Source: Ceraceosorus guamensis (lineage: Eukaryota; Basidiomycota; Exobasidiomycetes; Ceraceosorales; Ceraceosoraceae). From it: DNA of 64,000 bases. Positions 31,080 through 41,804 of this stretch are shown here, piece by piece. Within the stretch, counting starts at the first letter, position 1; every line of letters begins with the position of its first letter. The DNA lies in NCBI RefSeq assembly GCF_003144195.1, contig NW_020290043.1, forward strand, positions 80,942 through 144,941. Reading direction: 5' to 3'. Made by a program: the position numbers and the translations under genes. The notes beneath the pieces are model-generated. The model did no database searches, was not told the origin of the DNA, and saw nothing but the letters and a program-made list of their open reading frames with translations.

Positions 31080-34000
31080 ATGTCAACGCGAAGGTCAGAG
31101 CGGTCTCGCGCAGCTGCTGATGTGGGGGCGCAGGGGTCTTTGGAAGCATCGACGAGCAGCCCGGCACCATCATCGGCTCTGCCTTCCACCTTGAAGCGCA
31201 AAAGGGGCAAGGCTGGGGAGGTCAGCCCATCAATGGATGGCCGAGCCGCAAATGGGACGCTGAGCCCCGACGAGTCTTCCGCACAGCGAGGAACTGGCAG
31301 AGTTGCGCGCCCTCGGCAAGCCAATGGGAGATCGGAATCACCAGTGGCCACTGATACAGCAGCATCGGGTGTCGAGGAGGCTCGCACGCGCAAGGTGAAT
31401 CTCTCGAATGGTGGCCTCAAGTCTTCCAGCAATGGTTCTACGAAGAAAGCTAGATCGACAAAAACCTCGGGCATCGACGATGCTCAGCACATAGATGGTC
31501 GAGATAATGAGCTCATGCTAGAAGAGGAGGAACGGCAGCATTTCAGACTCATTCTTGAAAGGTAGGTTGCGACTGCTCCTGCACTACTCCTTGACAGCAC
31601 TGCAAAGCTGACGATTGGGCGCCAAAACTCACTCACTTGCGTTCAATCAGTTACGCGCCCGGACTGTTGCAGCGGCAAGTCCAGACCACAAAGGTTGAAG
31701 CTGATGCAAGCACTGCTGCCTGTGAAGTCGAGCCAGCCACCCTAGAAGAGACACTGGCACATCGAAAGATCGGCATCCGAGCCTTGAGAGTAAGTTTCCA
31801 ATGCACACGCTTTCGTGCGGTCCACTGGTTGGGGCTCACATGATCCTTCCTGCACTCAGTCTTTCTTACTGAAGCTCAAGGATGCTCGCGCAGACGTTTC
31901 GCAAGAAGCATACGATGGGAGGGAGGCGTTGAGGTCGCATGAGCAGGATCAGGATAGTGTAGCCGCTTTGCATACAGCGCACACGGCAAGAAGAGCGATT
32001 CCGAATCACGAGCAAGGATGCGTCGCCCTCTTGCTGTCATTGGTAGACGGCCTCGCGGCCAAGAGGCGTACCAACATGGGCGGCGGAGATGGGGTAGGCG
32101 AGGATGAGCAGGCTGAAGCCAGATTCAAGCAGGAACACTCTGATCACACACGCACTGTGGGGTCTGAAAGCGCTGCACGAAAGATCGCATTGCACATGCT
32201 CTTACCGACTGGTCACTATTTCACGAGTGCTGTAGAAGGCGATGCAGGAAGAATCGACCCAGGTAAGAGGCATTGACCCAACCAATGTTCCAGAGCAGTT
32301 CACAAACTGACTTCGGCTCGCTTCGCACAACAGGTTGCGCAAACGTCATCTCGATTGCCCCGAAGGCACGGTCAAAGATGCCGGTGCCCACGCTTGGCTC
32401 CAGAGCCCTATCGGCGGTCAAGAACAAGAAGTCACTAAAGAGCGTGGCGGACAATATGAGGAACACACCCACTCCTCCCATCGGTCCTGATGATGATGCT
32501 CTTGGAGAGCGGATTGTGCCGGGTGAGCAACATTGAAATGTTGAAGTGTGCCTCGCACACTTTCTTCGCTTACCCATGAGGTCTTGTGTGCGCGCTACGA
32601 GCAGCTACGCATCTGTACTACGACGCATGGTCGTCCTTCACACCGACGTACGACAGCAGCGACTCGACACTTGGGCTTGCCGGTTCTAGACTGATGTGGT
32701 CTCAGGGCCGAAGACGCAGAGACGAGCTTCGAGCGAAAGGCTGGGCGGACCTTAAAGCTGAAGGGAAATCCCGAGCCGATCTGCTTGCAGCGCCCATGGT
32801 GGCACCAGTAGCTTTCGCCTCCACGCAGGACGCGAAAGGAGCCGACTCGTACTTGCATGAGGCGGACTTTGCGGACTTGCATCCTGACTTGCACCCCGAT
32901 ACTTTGGCGGCCGCCTACGAACAGCTCGGAGACGAAGAGAGCATAGAGCATCGCTTGGCTCAGAGCCGCGCTTTGCTGGAGCGATTGCAAGAGCTTCAGG
33001 ATGCGAGGTTAAGGCGAGGCTACAAAAGTGGACGCGAGGTGGCTCCTTCTGCTGAAGAGCAACATACAGGTGAGCTGTATCAGTTGACTAGCACCTGCTA
33101 GTCCAGCGGGACTGACATCACACACCCTCTCAATTTATGCAGCGAGTCAAGCTTTGGGTAATTTGACCGAGCTGGTCAAGCTCCGACCACGCTTGGAATT
33201 GGAGAGCGGGCGCAGCGATTTGATCCCTGTGGCCTCAAAATTGCGAGCCGCCGCAAAATCAGCTGCTGTTGATCCCGCTCTGATAGATGCAGGTGGTGAG
33301 CCTGGAGATGGATATTGGGGAACCCTGGACGAGGCGTCCTATGGTCCCGAAGCGCGAAGAAGAAGAGCTGCCGTTGCCACGTCACCTGTGCTTTCGTTGA
33401 AACCGCTCGCTCACCCGTTGGGTCTCGTTGGACCTCCTGTCATTGCGGACAACGAGACTGTCAAATTGCCCGAGGGCTTGGAAGGTCGGGCGCTCGAACG
33501 ACTCAATGCGCGCCCCCCCATTTCTTCGCCAGCATCACCCAACGACTTACAGCAGGGCAAGGCAGCCACTTCTACCGGCGAGAAGAAGAAGCGCGGCCCC
33601 CATCTACTCGATAGGATAGCTGCATCCAGGAGCTATGATGCCACTCGACACGATCCACACGATCGGCCTCACAGACATCACGGTCAATCATCGCGAGCGC
33701 CGAACAACGCGCGCGCCCCGACCAGACCGGTGCCACCGCTTACGACCACGCCCGTGCCTGTGACGCAAGCGCAACACGGCCAATCGCATCAGCTGGGCCA
33801 AAGTCTTTCCGTTCCTCAGCATACGCCTGGAGCTACGTCGCCGCTTTCCTCAAGATCGCCTGGGCAACAGGTGGCGCACGCATCGCCTCATCCACAGGTC
33901 CAAGCTCAAGAGCGGAGCCGTCAATCTTCGATCTCTCAGCCATTGCGAGCCAACACGGGCGCTTACTCACCGCATCACGCGCCGACACCAGACCAGTCCG

Positions 34001-34445
34001 CGCACAGGCCCGTAGCGAATAAGCCGTTCTTCCCAGTACCGGCGCACGCAGCGGATGCACGTTCACCCTCACCTTTGGCAGCGACGCCTGTGTCTCAAAG
34101 CGCACACTCGGCCTACTCAAGCTCGTCCTCTGCTTCTCGACAGCGGGCGCTGTCGAATGCCAGCCAAGGCGCGCGCTCACCTGTTGGCAGCTTGTCGAAT
34201 GGACAGCCCGCTTTCTATCCCACCAACGCCGGGACTGCGCCTTTGAGGCATCATGGCGCGTATGGTCCACCGAATGGAAGGGACATCAGTCCGACTCAGC
34301 CTCGCTTCCAACCACATGCGCCGCCCCCGCAGGCGAGGTCATCGGGTGCATCGTCTGCCAGCAGCCAAGCCTTCTTCCCTTCTCCGATGCACTCCCAGGC
34401 TGCTGCGCACTTTCAGCAACACGCGTTTCAGCTTGCTCAAATGCA

Positions 34446-34482
<37 letters not shown>

Positions 34483-34572
34483 CAACAAAGTCTTTCGCAG
34501 ACTTCTTCGAACCAGCGCTCTGGTGGTCAGCACGGCTCGCCTCAGCCTCAAGTGCAGAACAATGGACGTTGA
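31080..34572 (+). CDS. Basic/Pro/Gln-rich nuclear-type protein with polyQ tail, unknown
   Basis: Six exons (31080-31561, 31651-31789, 31860-32262, 32334-32522, 32605-33069, 33143-34572) give 1,035 residues; all phases close. The N-terminus is Ser/Arg/Lys-rich with a bipartite NLS-like run (LKRKRGK). The central 500 residues are more ordered and contain blocks that look conserved: ALHMLLPTGHYFTSAVEG, YYDAWSSFTPTYDSSDSTLG and LERLQELQDARLRRGYK. The C-terminal 350 residues are Ser/Pro/His/Gln-rich and end in a polyQ run with a His interruption (CAG repeat near 34,442-34,490). This architecture is common in chromatin-remodelling and histone-modifying complex subunits, but I do not recognise the family. 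Exon 5 has two possible acceptors three bases apart. Confidence 0.65.
34442..34490 (+). repeat. CAG/CAA trinucleotide repeat encoding polyQ
   Basis: About a dozen near-perfect CAG codons inside the preceding gene encode a glutamine run near its C-terminus. It is likely length-variable between strains. Confidence 0.85.
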
Positions 34573-34988
34573 GATGAAGACGCTTCGTGTGATTAGCTGA
34601 CAGGAATCCGGCTGGGCACGGCGCAGTCGTCTGTCTGCATCGTAGGGACCACGCCAAACCAAAGTGTATGGCTTTTCTGCTGCTGCTTCGTTTGATAGCT
34701 ACATCCATCTGCTCTACCATCTCCCATTTCTTATTTACTGCACGCGCGCCTCGATATGTAACATCAATGCTGCATAGAGTCTCGATTGTGCTGACCGCGC
34801 TGCTCGTGAGCAGAAGAAGAAGAGGCGCGAAGGAGGTCTGGGCCGCTTGGGCCAAAAGTATGGCGCGTGCCTGCAAATCCCAACGCAAGACCTACACGAG
34901 CGGGAGCACGTACAGCTGGAGCCTGACGAGCAGTTCGAGGTGTAGAAGCGACTATTCGCGGGGAGAGAGAGCATTTGTGTGGGGGGGA
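34573..34988. other. Convergent 3' intergenic region
   Basis: 3' flanks of two converging genes. A G-run lies at 34,981-34,987. No gene is seen. Confidence 0.5.
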
Positions 34989-36255
34989 CTACAACTTGGA
35001 TTGCTGCGCGGACGTTTTGGAATTTGCGGTTGCTGCTTGGACATGTTTGGCAGAGTCGAGGTGGGCGTTGATAGAGTCGACCCAAAAGTTGGTGGTGAGG
35101 AAGTCGAACCTGCATAGTCGGATCAGGTCACATGACGACAGGGTGGGGGGAGGGGGGCGCGGGAAGCTGAGTGAGCAACAAGCAGTATTGTTAGCGTACG
35201 CAGGATGCTCTATTTGCGACGCACCAAAAGTGACCAATCTGATCATTGGGAGTGTCGAGTCTAGTGGCGTGCTTGATGCCCTTTAGGATATGTTCGCTCT
35301 CCGAATAAGCCACCATGCGATCCCTCTTTCCATGAATGACGAGCGTAGGTAAGGTTTGGGGAATGCGATAAAGGTCGGGTCTAGTATCCACCGCTCCTAT
35401 AGCTCCGATTTGAAGGCCGATGATCTCTTGAGGACGACGCGTATCGAGGGAAACTTTGACGCGATGGGCTAGCAGGGAAGCGTGGTCTTGGGAGGAGGTG
35501 ATCCATTCGGGAAAGTATTGCAGGGCCATGATGGCTTCCGACATGAGCTTGTTGCGCTCCTCTTTTGATTTGGCATTGGCAGCGCTGATGAGCGGCAAGA
35601 GGAGAGGGAGTATTGAGCGCGATTCGATTGTCAGCCTGAAGGACCACCACAACACGTCGATACTCACGCGGCTTCCAGCTCATCGGGCTTGAAATCTCCT
35701 CGAGGCATCTTCGTCATGGTAGCTGCCAAAATAGCCGAAGGGACTCTGATCCCTCTGATATTCAGTCCGCCCTTGCCATCCTCTTTCGCATCAGGCAAGG
35801 TCAAGAGGGTCTGCAAGATGTGTCCGCCCATGCTCCAACCCAGCAAGTGGGTGTTTTGCCAGTCTTTTCCCAGCCCGTTCAACAGTTCCAGCAAGTCGGA
35901 AGCCATGAGTTGAAGAGAGAGATCGTAATCCCAATCGGCTGGTACGCTGGAATGACCGATGCCTCGATGATCCCACACCAGCACGGGTCGAGTGATTCCT
36001 AGCGTCTCGGATAGCGGCGACCAATCCTCCATCACTCCCGACATGCCCATGATCTGCGACAAGCAGCACGCCAAAGCCACCGCGCATTCAGTCAAGAGGT
36101 TCGTTCTGAGCCGTTCGCGTAGCCATGAGCCTGCTCTGCACGCTCACCAATGCTATAGGCGTCACCTTTCCCAGCAGATCCTTGCCATAGACATGATAGG
36201 CAATCTTTGCACCATCCTTCGTTTCGAATGTCGTGGTGGGTGGAGGAGCAGCCAT
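34989..36255 (-). CDS. Alpha/beta hydrolase
   Basis: Four exons (36148-36255, 35668-36053, 35225-35635, 34989-35109) give 341 residues. The alpha/beta-hydrolase core is clear: the oxyanion region GMSGVMEDW, the strand-turn WDHRGIGHSS, the nucleophile elbow GWSMGG with Ser110, an acidic residue in VIHGKRDRMV, and the catalytic His in QIGHFWF. The last intron (35110-35224) has a CTAAC branch site, and removing it restores HFWFDFLTTNFWVDSINAHL, as expected for the C-terminal helix. Without removal the frame stops right after the His. Likely a soluble esterase, lipase or epoxide-hydrolase-like enzyme; the substrate is unknown. A tail of about 18 polar residues follows the fold. Confidence 0.85.
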
Positions 36256-37037
36256 GCTGGCAGCAATCAACGTTGCGCAACGAGAACGAGGTCGGTTTGG
36301 AGGTGGAAGTGGAGAAGGAGCACGGGTACCGCAATCACGATCCGAGAAAAGCTCAGAAGAAGGTTGCTGCTTGTATCGTCAGCACAAGTCTCGTCGATGA
36401 TTTTGCAGCGACGACGTAGAACGGGGGAAGGACTGGTTTGATGATGTGGAAATCAACACAGCAAGCACCGCAAGGCAATCCAAGATGGGCTTTCTTCGCT
36501 GTTTCGTGGTACGTCTGTGATGGAAGCGTGTTGCTCTGCGCGAAGGCTATAGTTTGGACTATGCTTGTATATATAGCGGCGCGCCGGAGTATCGGGCTGA
36601 CGAAATGCCGCGGCCGGTCATGCCGAACCTGCTGCGCTGCGTGCTGCTGCTGCTGCCCCGCATCTTGGGTGACGCACGACTTTCACGCACCTTGCAAACA
36701 GTGACACGCGTTCAAGTAGTTTTGCGTCGAGGTGCTGCATGGTGGGACGCGCTCCACCTTCGTTGCTCGTTGCTCGTTGCTACACCCTGCTGCATGGACT
36801 GCAGGCGATGGCGACATGACCAAGGTGCTAAACGCTCGTGTCTGTGTCCGCACTCAATGACCCACGACTGTAGGTTACCAGACCCACTGCCATGCCCATA
36901 GTCAGCAAGTCGCTTCTTTGCGCGGTCTCCGAGCGCCTGTTCAGCCTGGGCCAATCGAATAGGTGCCGACCGCATCCTCGCCATACACAGAGACATCATG
37001 AGCCTCTCTCACGCGGCGGCTGGAATAACATTACACA
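36256..37037. other. Intergenic region
   Basis: Promoter of the hydrolase and 3' flank of the dehydrogenase (both minus strand). No further gene is recognised. Confidence 0.5.
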
Positions 37038-38672
37038 TTACAATTGAACAAGTCTGCTCCCTCTGCCCTCTACGAGGTGTGCAAAGCCCAACTGATGCAG
37101 CACATTCGCTGCCGCCAGCTCGCTCATGCCTCTTCTAGCTTCCAACGTAGCGCTGCCCATGTGCGGCAACAAGCAGACTTTATCCCTGATGCTCTCATCC
37201 GATAACAATGGGTGCGATGCTCCAATAACCGGTTCACCCTCCAAGACGTCTAGTCCTGCGCCGGCCATTTTGCCTTGTTGAAGCGCAGAGACTAGAGCGG
37301 AGGTATCCACCAAAGGCCCTCGAGCGGCATTGACGAGGTGCGCTGTGGGTCTGCGAAAATCCGGAGCGACGAGTTCAGTCGAGTGTGGCCTTTGGAAGAG
37401 GCAGAACACGCCAGACTCACTTCATGTGATCAAAGCATCGCCCATCTATCAAATGCTTCGTCTTTGCGTTCAAGCTCGCTAGCACGCTGTGAGGAGATTT
37501 GCCATGCGAGAGTGGAATGAGGTGTCGGTTGATGATGGCGCAGCGAGCGCTCCTGGTTCAGCTGGCCAGCACACTCACACAATCACATCCGACTGCCTGG
37601 ACAGATCCTCCAAGTCCCTGGCATTCTCTATGCTGATCCTGCTTCCCTGCACCGCTTCGTACGCAGGCAAGAGCCTCTCCAAGCCGCCTGCTTTTAGGGC
37701 TGCAAATTTAGGATTGTCAAGGTCGAAAGGCTGGGGAGAAGAATTGAGGTAGATGTAGCGAGTAGGACCGAGCGGCAGCAAGCGGAGAAGAGTGGATTGG
37801 GCAACTGCGAGGAAGATGAGGGGTCGGGCAACGTGCAACGTGCAGCGCAGGTGGAAGCGGTTATTGTCAACCGTACGAGTCGTACGCTCTGGTCGCGCAT
37901 CAAAGCGCCTTTGCCTTCACCCTCGATGCGCAACTCGACTCACTCGCGCCAAATCCCACAAAGCCAATGGTCTTGCCTTGCAAGCTCGGACCTGCGAAGC
38001 TGAGCGGAGCCCAAGGTGTTTGTGGCCAACGTCCCTCATCCACCGTCCGCTTGGCGTTGGGCAACAACCTGGTGGTGCTGAGGATGAGCAGCAAGACCAG
38101 ATCTGCCACTGCTGCATTGAGCACATCAGGAGCTGCGATGTAGCACAGCGACAAATGGTCAATTTGATCTTCTCTGACAGCATGCATGACAGGCGCACAT
38201 CGATGACTCACTGTGACCTAGCCGGATACCTCGACGTTTCAGCTCGGCTGTATCGACGTGATCGTAGCCTACGCTCATGCAAGAAACGATCTTCAAAGAA
38301 GGTCCAGCGCGATCCAGCAGCTCCGCGTCCACCTGAGCTCGAATCAGGATGGCGGCTTGGATGTCAGACATTGCGACGTGATTCTGATGGCGGGCAGCAC
38401 CACCACGTTGCACTCTATGACATCGACGACCCCCCATCGCACACGCACAAAACTCCCTGCGCACGCGCACGCACCTTGTCGCTCATCATGACCAGCACGG
38501 CATCCGCTCCTTCCACACTGCGCAAAAGCCAGTCTCTATCCGCAGGTCGTTCCGCATCTTTCCAAATCTTCAGGTCGATCGCGCCTGCGGCTTTGGCTTC
38601 GTCCAGGATGCAAGTGGGTAGAGGACGTGTGAGGACCACTTTGGGCCTCGAGGAAGATGCCGTGTCGGTCAT
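37038..38672 (-). CDS. D-isomer-specific 2-hydroxyacid dehydrogenase (glyoxylate/hydroxypyruvate reductase-like)
   Basis: Six exons (38475-38672, 38212-38332, 37944-38132, 37579-37804, 37421-37486, 37038-37350) give 370 residues. The family reduces glyoxylate or hydroxypyruvate with NAD(P)H. The substrate-binding lobe shows LKIVSCMSVGYDHVDTAEL. The Rossmann lobe has TIGFVGFGAIAQS (GxGxxA after splicing), and RYIYLNSSPQPF follows the strand that sets cofactor choice. Catalytic residues are Arg in VNAARGPLVD, Glu in GLDVLEGEP and His in LLPHMGSAT. Intron 4 (37487-37578) was placed by phase and homology: it restores SDVIVVLASLNAKTKHLI. A nearer AG would leave a 26-nt intron and a non-homologous insert. 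No targeting sequence is obvious, so the enzyme is probably cytosolic. Confidence 0.85.
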
Positions 38673-39845
38673 GCGTGCGTGCGTGCGTGGGAAGGAAAGA
38701 TTTGACTGACCAGTGATTCTCGTGGTCTGTTGGCGGTGCTTGCAAATTCGGTGGTGAGTCTCGAGATGCAATGGCGGATCGTGAAGGATGGAGGATGGAG
38801 GATGTGTGATCATGCAGCATCTCAGCACCAGCGTGGATCATCGTGAATCGTCACGAATCATTCGCAATTCCCAAGATTATTCACGATTGCAAGTGTGCGA
38901 GCTGATGTGGTCCGTGCGTGCATGATGATGATGCCCCGTACGTCCAAATCGTGAATCTTGAATTACGGCGCGGCCATGCAGCAAGGTTTGGTGTCAGTCA
39001 GACGAGTCCGCGGTAAATGCACGCGGCGCGAGAGACTGATGCGCAGGCACTTGGGCAGTCCAAGCCATCCCGTGTGTGCGCGGAGCTTTGGAGCCAAATG
39101 TGGGGTTTATCGTGATGCTGTGCTCACACGCTGCTGCATGCTTTTCGGCCCACCAATACTGATACGCGCTCTCGCGGGTCACAGTTACAGTCAGCATGAA
39201 CGAGTAGTCACGAGTACTGTGAGTCTACGAAGAGCAGAGCCCGTCCCATCCACGATGGGCGAGGTGCAAGGCATATGAGCTGAGCTGAGCTGTCCAACCC
39301 ATCAGCGGGTTCATCCACCCGTCGTCTGCCTTCTCACACTCTGACTCGCCAGGGGCCATCTCAAAGCTGCCTGCCTTGCCTTGCCTTGCCCTGCCTTTGC
39401 CTTTGCCTTTGCCTTTGCCGTGGTCGTCGCTTCGCTTGACCGCCCAGCAGCTGTGAACTGCGCCCGCTCCCTGGACGGGCCATTCCAACGTCTTCTCAAT
39501 CGCTCGTCGCCCCGCACAGACAAGTTTCGTAACAAACAACGAGTTCACCGAGTTTGTCAGCTCAACGATCGACACGCAACGGAGCTTCAATTGGAGTGTA
39601 AGCTGCGACGCGAGCTTCCTCCTCTAGACGAGGGGAACATCCATCACCTTCTTGGCCAGTCTGCCCATCCTGTGCTGGCTTCGCCATCTCGCAAGCCAAA
39701 AGAGTGCTCCTCGCACTTGAGGCGACGCTGTCATTATTCGTCACCTTGGCTTCTCACATTCCAGCACAAACCTTTCTCCAAGATCCAGCTACGGCCCCAG
39801 CACTGTTTCGTAATTTCTGCATCTGCTGCTCCTCGGCTTTTCACA
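38673..39845. other. Divergent intergenic region with AT-rich repeats
   Basis: 1.2 kb between the dehydrogenase and the carrier. It contains GTGC/GCGT simple repeats next to the dehydrogenase start, several TCACGAAT/ATTCGTGA motifs (38,830-38,890), the 14-mer AATCTTGAATTACG (38954-38967) and a GCCTT(T) microsatellite (39372-39419). No gene is seen. Confidence 0.5.
39372..39419 (+). repeat. GCCTT / GCCTTT microsatellite
   Basis: A run of pentanucleotide GCCTT units changes into hexanucleotide GCCTTT units, upstream of the mitochondrial carrier. Confidence 0.85.
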
Positions 39846-41211
39846 ATGTCCGCATCACGTCAACAACCTCTGCGCGAGGCTGGTCCAGGAGGCGCGCCGA
39901 TTCAGAAAAAGCCTTATCCATTTTGGCTGGGAGGAGCCAGCGCATGCTGTGCAGCCACGATAACGTAAGTATCGACGTTGACGTCGAGCGCGGCATTCTG
40001 TCCTTGCTGCAACGCTGACCATGCTCCTCGCCCTGATTGTCCAGACATCCGCTAGATCTGACAAAGTACAGACTCCGTGCGTAGTCACTCATGTCTGCGC
40101 TGCAAAGTCCTCCACTCCTTCCACCCATCTGACCCGCGTCCTGTGACGACGACGCTTGGTACTGTCTACAATAGAGACCGCAACTGTCAAAAGAGGCATG
40201 TTCGCTACCATCATCTCCACTGCCAAATCAGAAGGCATCACCAGCCTTTGGCATGGTCTCACCGCCACCTGGCTACGACAGTTCAGCTACTCGTAAGTAG
40301 CTCACTCTCCGCATGGCTTCCTACCATTCTCGCTCACAAGACTGCATGCGCTTCGCTTTGCACGCCCCACCTTTATTCCCAAGTTTGACCCGATTTGCTG
40401 TGTACGAAAAGACAAAGGCTTCCTTCTTAAGCGAAGGAAAGACAAAGCCGACCAGCTTGGAGCTGGCCTTTGCCGCAGGTCTTGGAGGTGGTGTAGCCTC
40501 GGTGGGTCAATTTCTCGTCGCGTCTGACAGGAAGCTGCATGATTGTATGCTGAGACCTAGTGCCACTGGTTACAGATTGTGGGCAACCCTGCAGAGATTG
40601 TTCTCGTGCGCACTTGCTCCGATCTGAACAGAGCTCCAGCTGAGCGCTTTGCGTACGGAAATGCTGTCAATGGACTTGTGCGTGTAGTTCGGGATGATGG
40701 AGTCAAGATTTTGGTGCGCGGCATGGAGGCCAATGTGGTGAAGGGCGCGACCCTGAATGTCGGCCAGCTGGCCGGGTGAGTGGAAGGCGGATGTGCCATG
40801 CGTCAAAGCAATGGAATCGCAAGTTGAGCTCACACACAGCTCGCATTCAGGTACGACTTTTTCAAGAATCTGCTCGAAAGTACCAAGGCGGTGCCCGACG
40901 GCATGGTGGTGACAGCAGCAACCTTTTGCGCAGGAACAGCCGCAACGACGCTGGCGCAACCAGTAGATTTCATCAAGTCGCGCGTGCAGAACAATAAGGA
41001 TCCATCAGCTACGCTGGTCAGCATCATTCGGGGCGCCGTCAAGAAGGATGGACCGACGGTCTTCTTTAGGGGCTGGACACCCGCTTGGCTCAGATTGCAA
41101 CCGCAAACCACCTTGCTCTTCTACTTCTTTGAGGCCTTCAAGGGCATCATAGACAAGCAGCGTCAGAACGCGGACAAGCTAGGCAGCTCGCAAGGTGTCG
41201 TCAAGCAGTAG
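39846..41211 (+). CDS. Mitochondrial carrier, dicarboxylate/oxoglutarate type
   Basis: Six exons (39846-39964, 40045-40076, 40175-40292, 40384-40501, 40576-40775, 40851-41211) give 315 residues, the standard mitochondrial-carrier size. The three tandem repeats each show the Px[DE]xx[KR] signature: HPLDLTKYRLQ, NPAEIVLVR and QPVDFIKSRVQNN. The partner motif appears as LWHGLTATWLRQFSY, ILVRGMEANVVKGA and FFRGWTPAWLRLQPQTTLL. The NPAEIVLVR and 'WLRQFSYSLTRFAVYE' blocks match dicarboxylate (Dic1) and oxoglutarate carriers, which exchange malate or succinate for phosphate or 2-oxoglutarate across the inner membrane. Exons are as short as 32 nt. Exact substrate is inferred from family resemblance. 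Confidence 0.87.
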
Positions 41212-41804
41212 TCTGCACGCTGACCTACCTCCCTGTCGCTCTGTATGTATGCTTCAGCGAGCCTCGTCTCGTCCATGTATCACCTTTTCCTTCTCCCGTC
41301 CAAGCCCTTCATACCGCTACTTTGTGCGCCGCATCGAGCGCGTCCACCCTCTGTTCTTCTACCTTCCAGACCCTGTATCCATTCACGAAACCTCTTCTAC
41401 CTACACACCTCGTCACGCACATTCTCCCATCTCCGTCGCTTGCCACACGCAGACGCCCGCACTCACGACTGATCAGCAAGCGGGCGAGACGCTTTGTCGA
41501 GCAGCCAATGACATTAGGTGAGCGGCGGACGGATGACGACTGTACATCGACACTTCTCTCGCGCGCGAGGGGATCGCAGAGCAAAAAAAGTTCACGTGAA
41601 TGGAGCGAAAGAGTCGAGCGCGGAGCGAAAGGCCGATGCAGAGTATAGAAGATGAGTCGCAAGGCACGGGTACGTGTTGAGAATTCCTGGCACAATGAGG
41701 AAGCGAGCGAACGACGGCACGATGCGCGTCTAGACATTCTTGAGATGAGCCTAATGAGAATGATGGTAGAGGCGTTGACTGAGGCGCGGGAAAGGCAAAC
41801 GGGC
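41212..41804. other. Convergent 3' intergenic region
   Basis: 3' flanks of the carrier and of the Zn2Cys6 factor. It holds one copy of ACTCACGACT (41461-41470). No gene is supported. Confidence 0.5.

Noticed and set aside
34286-34888. Minus-strand frame with a poly-Ala run
   Set aside because: The Ala run is the antisense reading of the CAG repeat in the polyQ gene.
37553-37578. Apparent 26-nt intron in the hydroxyacid dehydrogenase
   Set aside because: A 92-nt intron (37487-37578) restores the conserved VIVVLASLNAKTKHLI region; the short version inserts unrelated residues.
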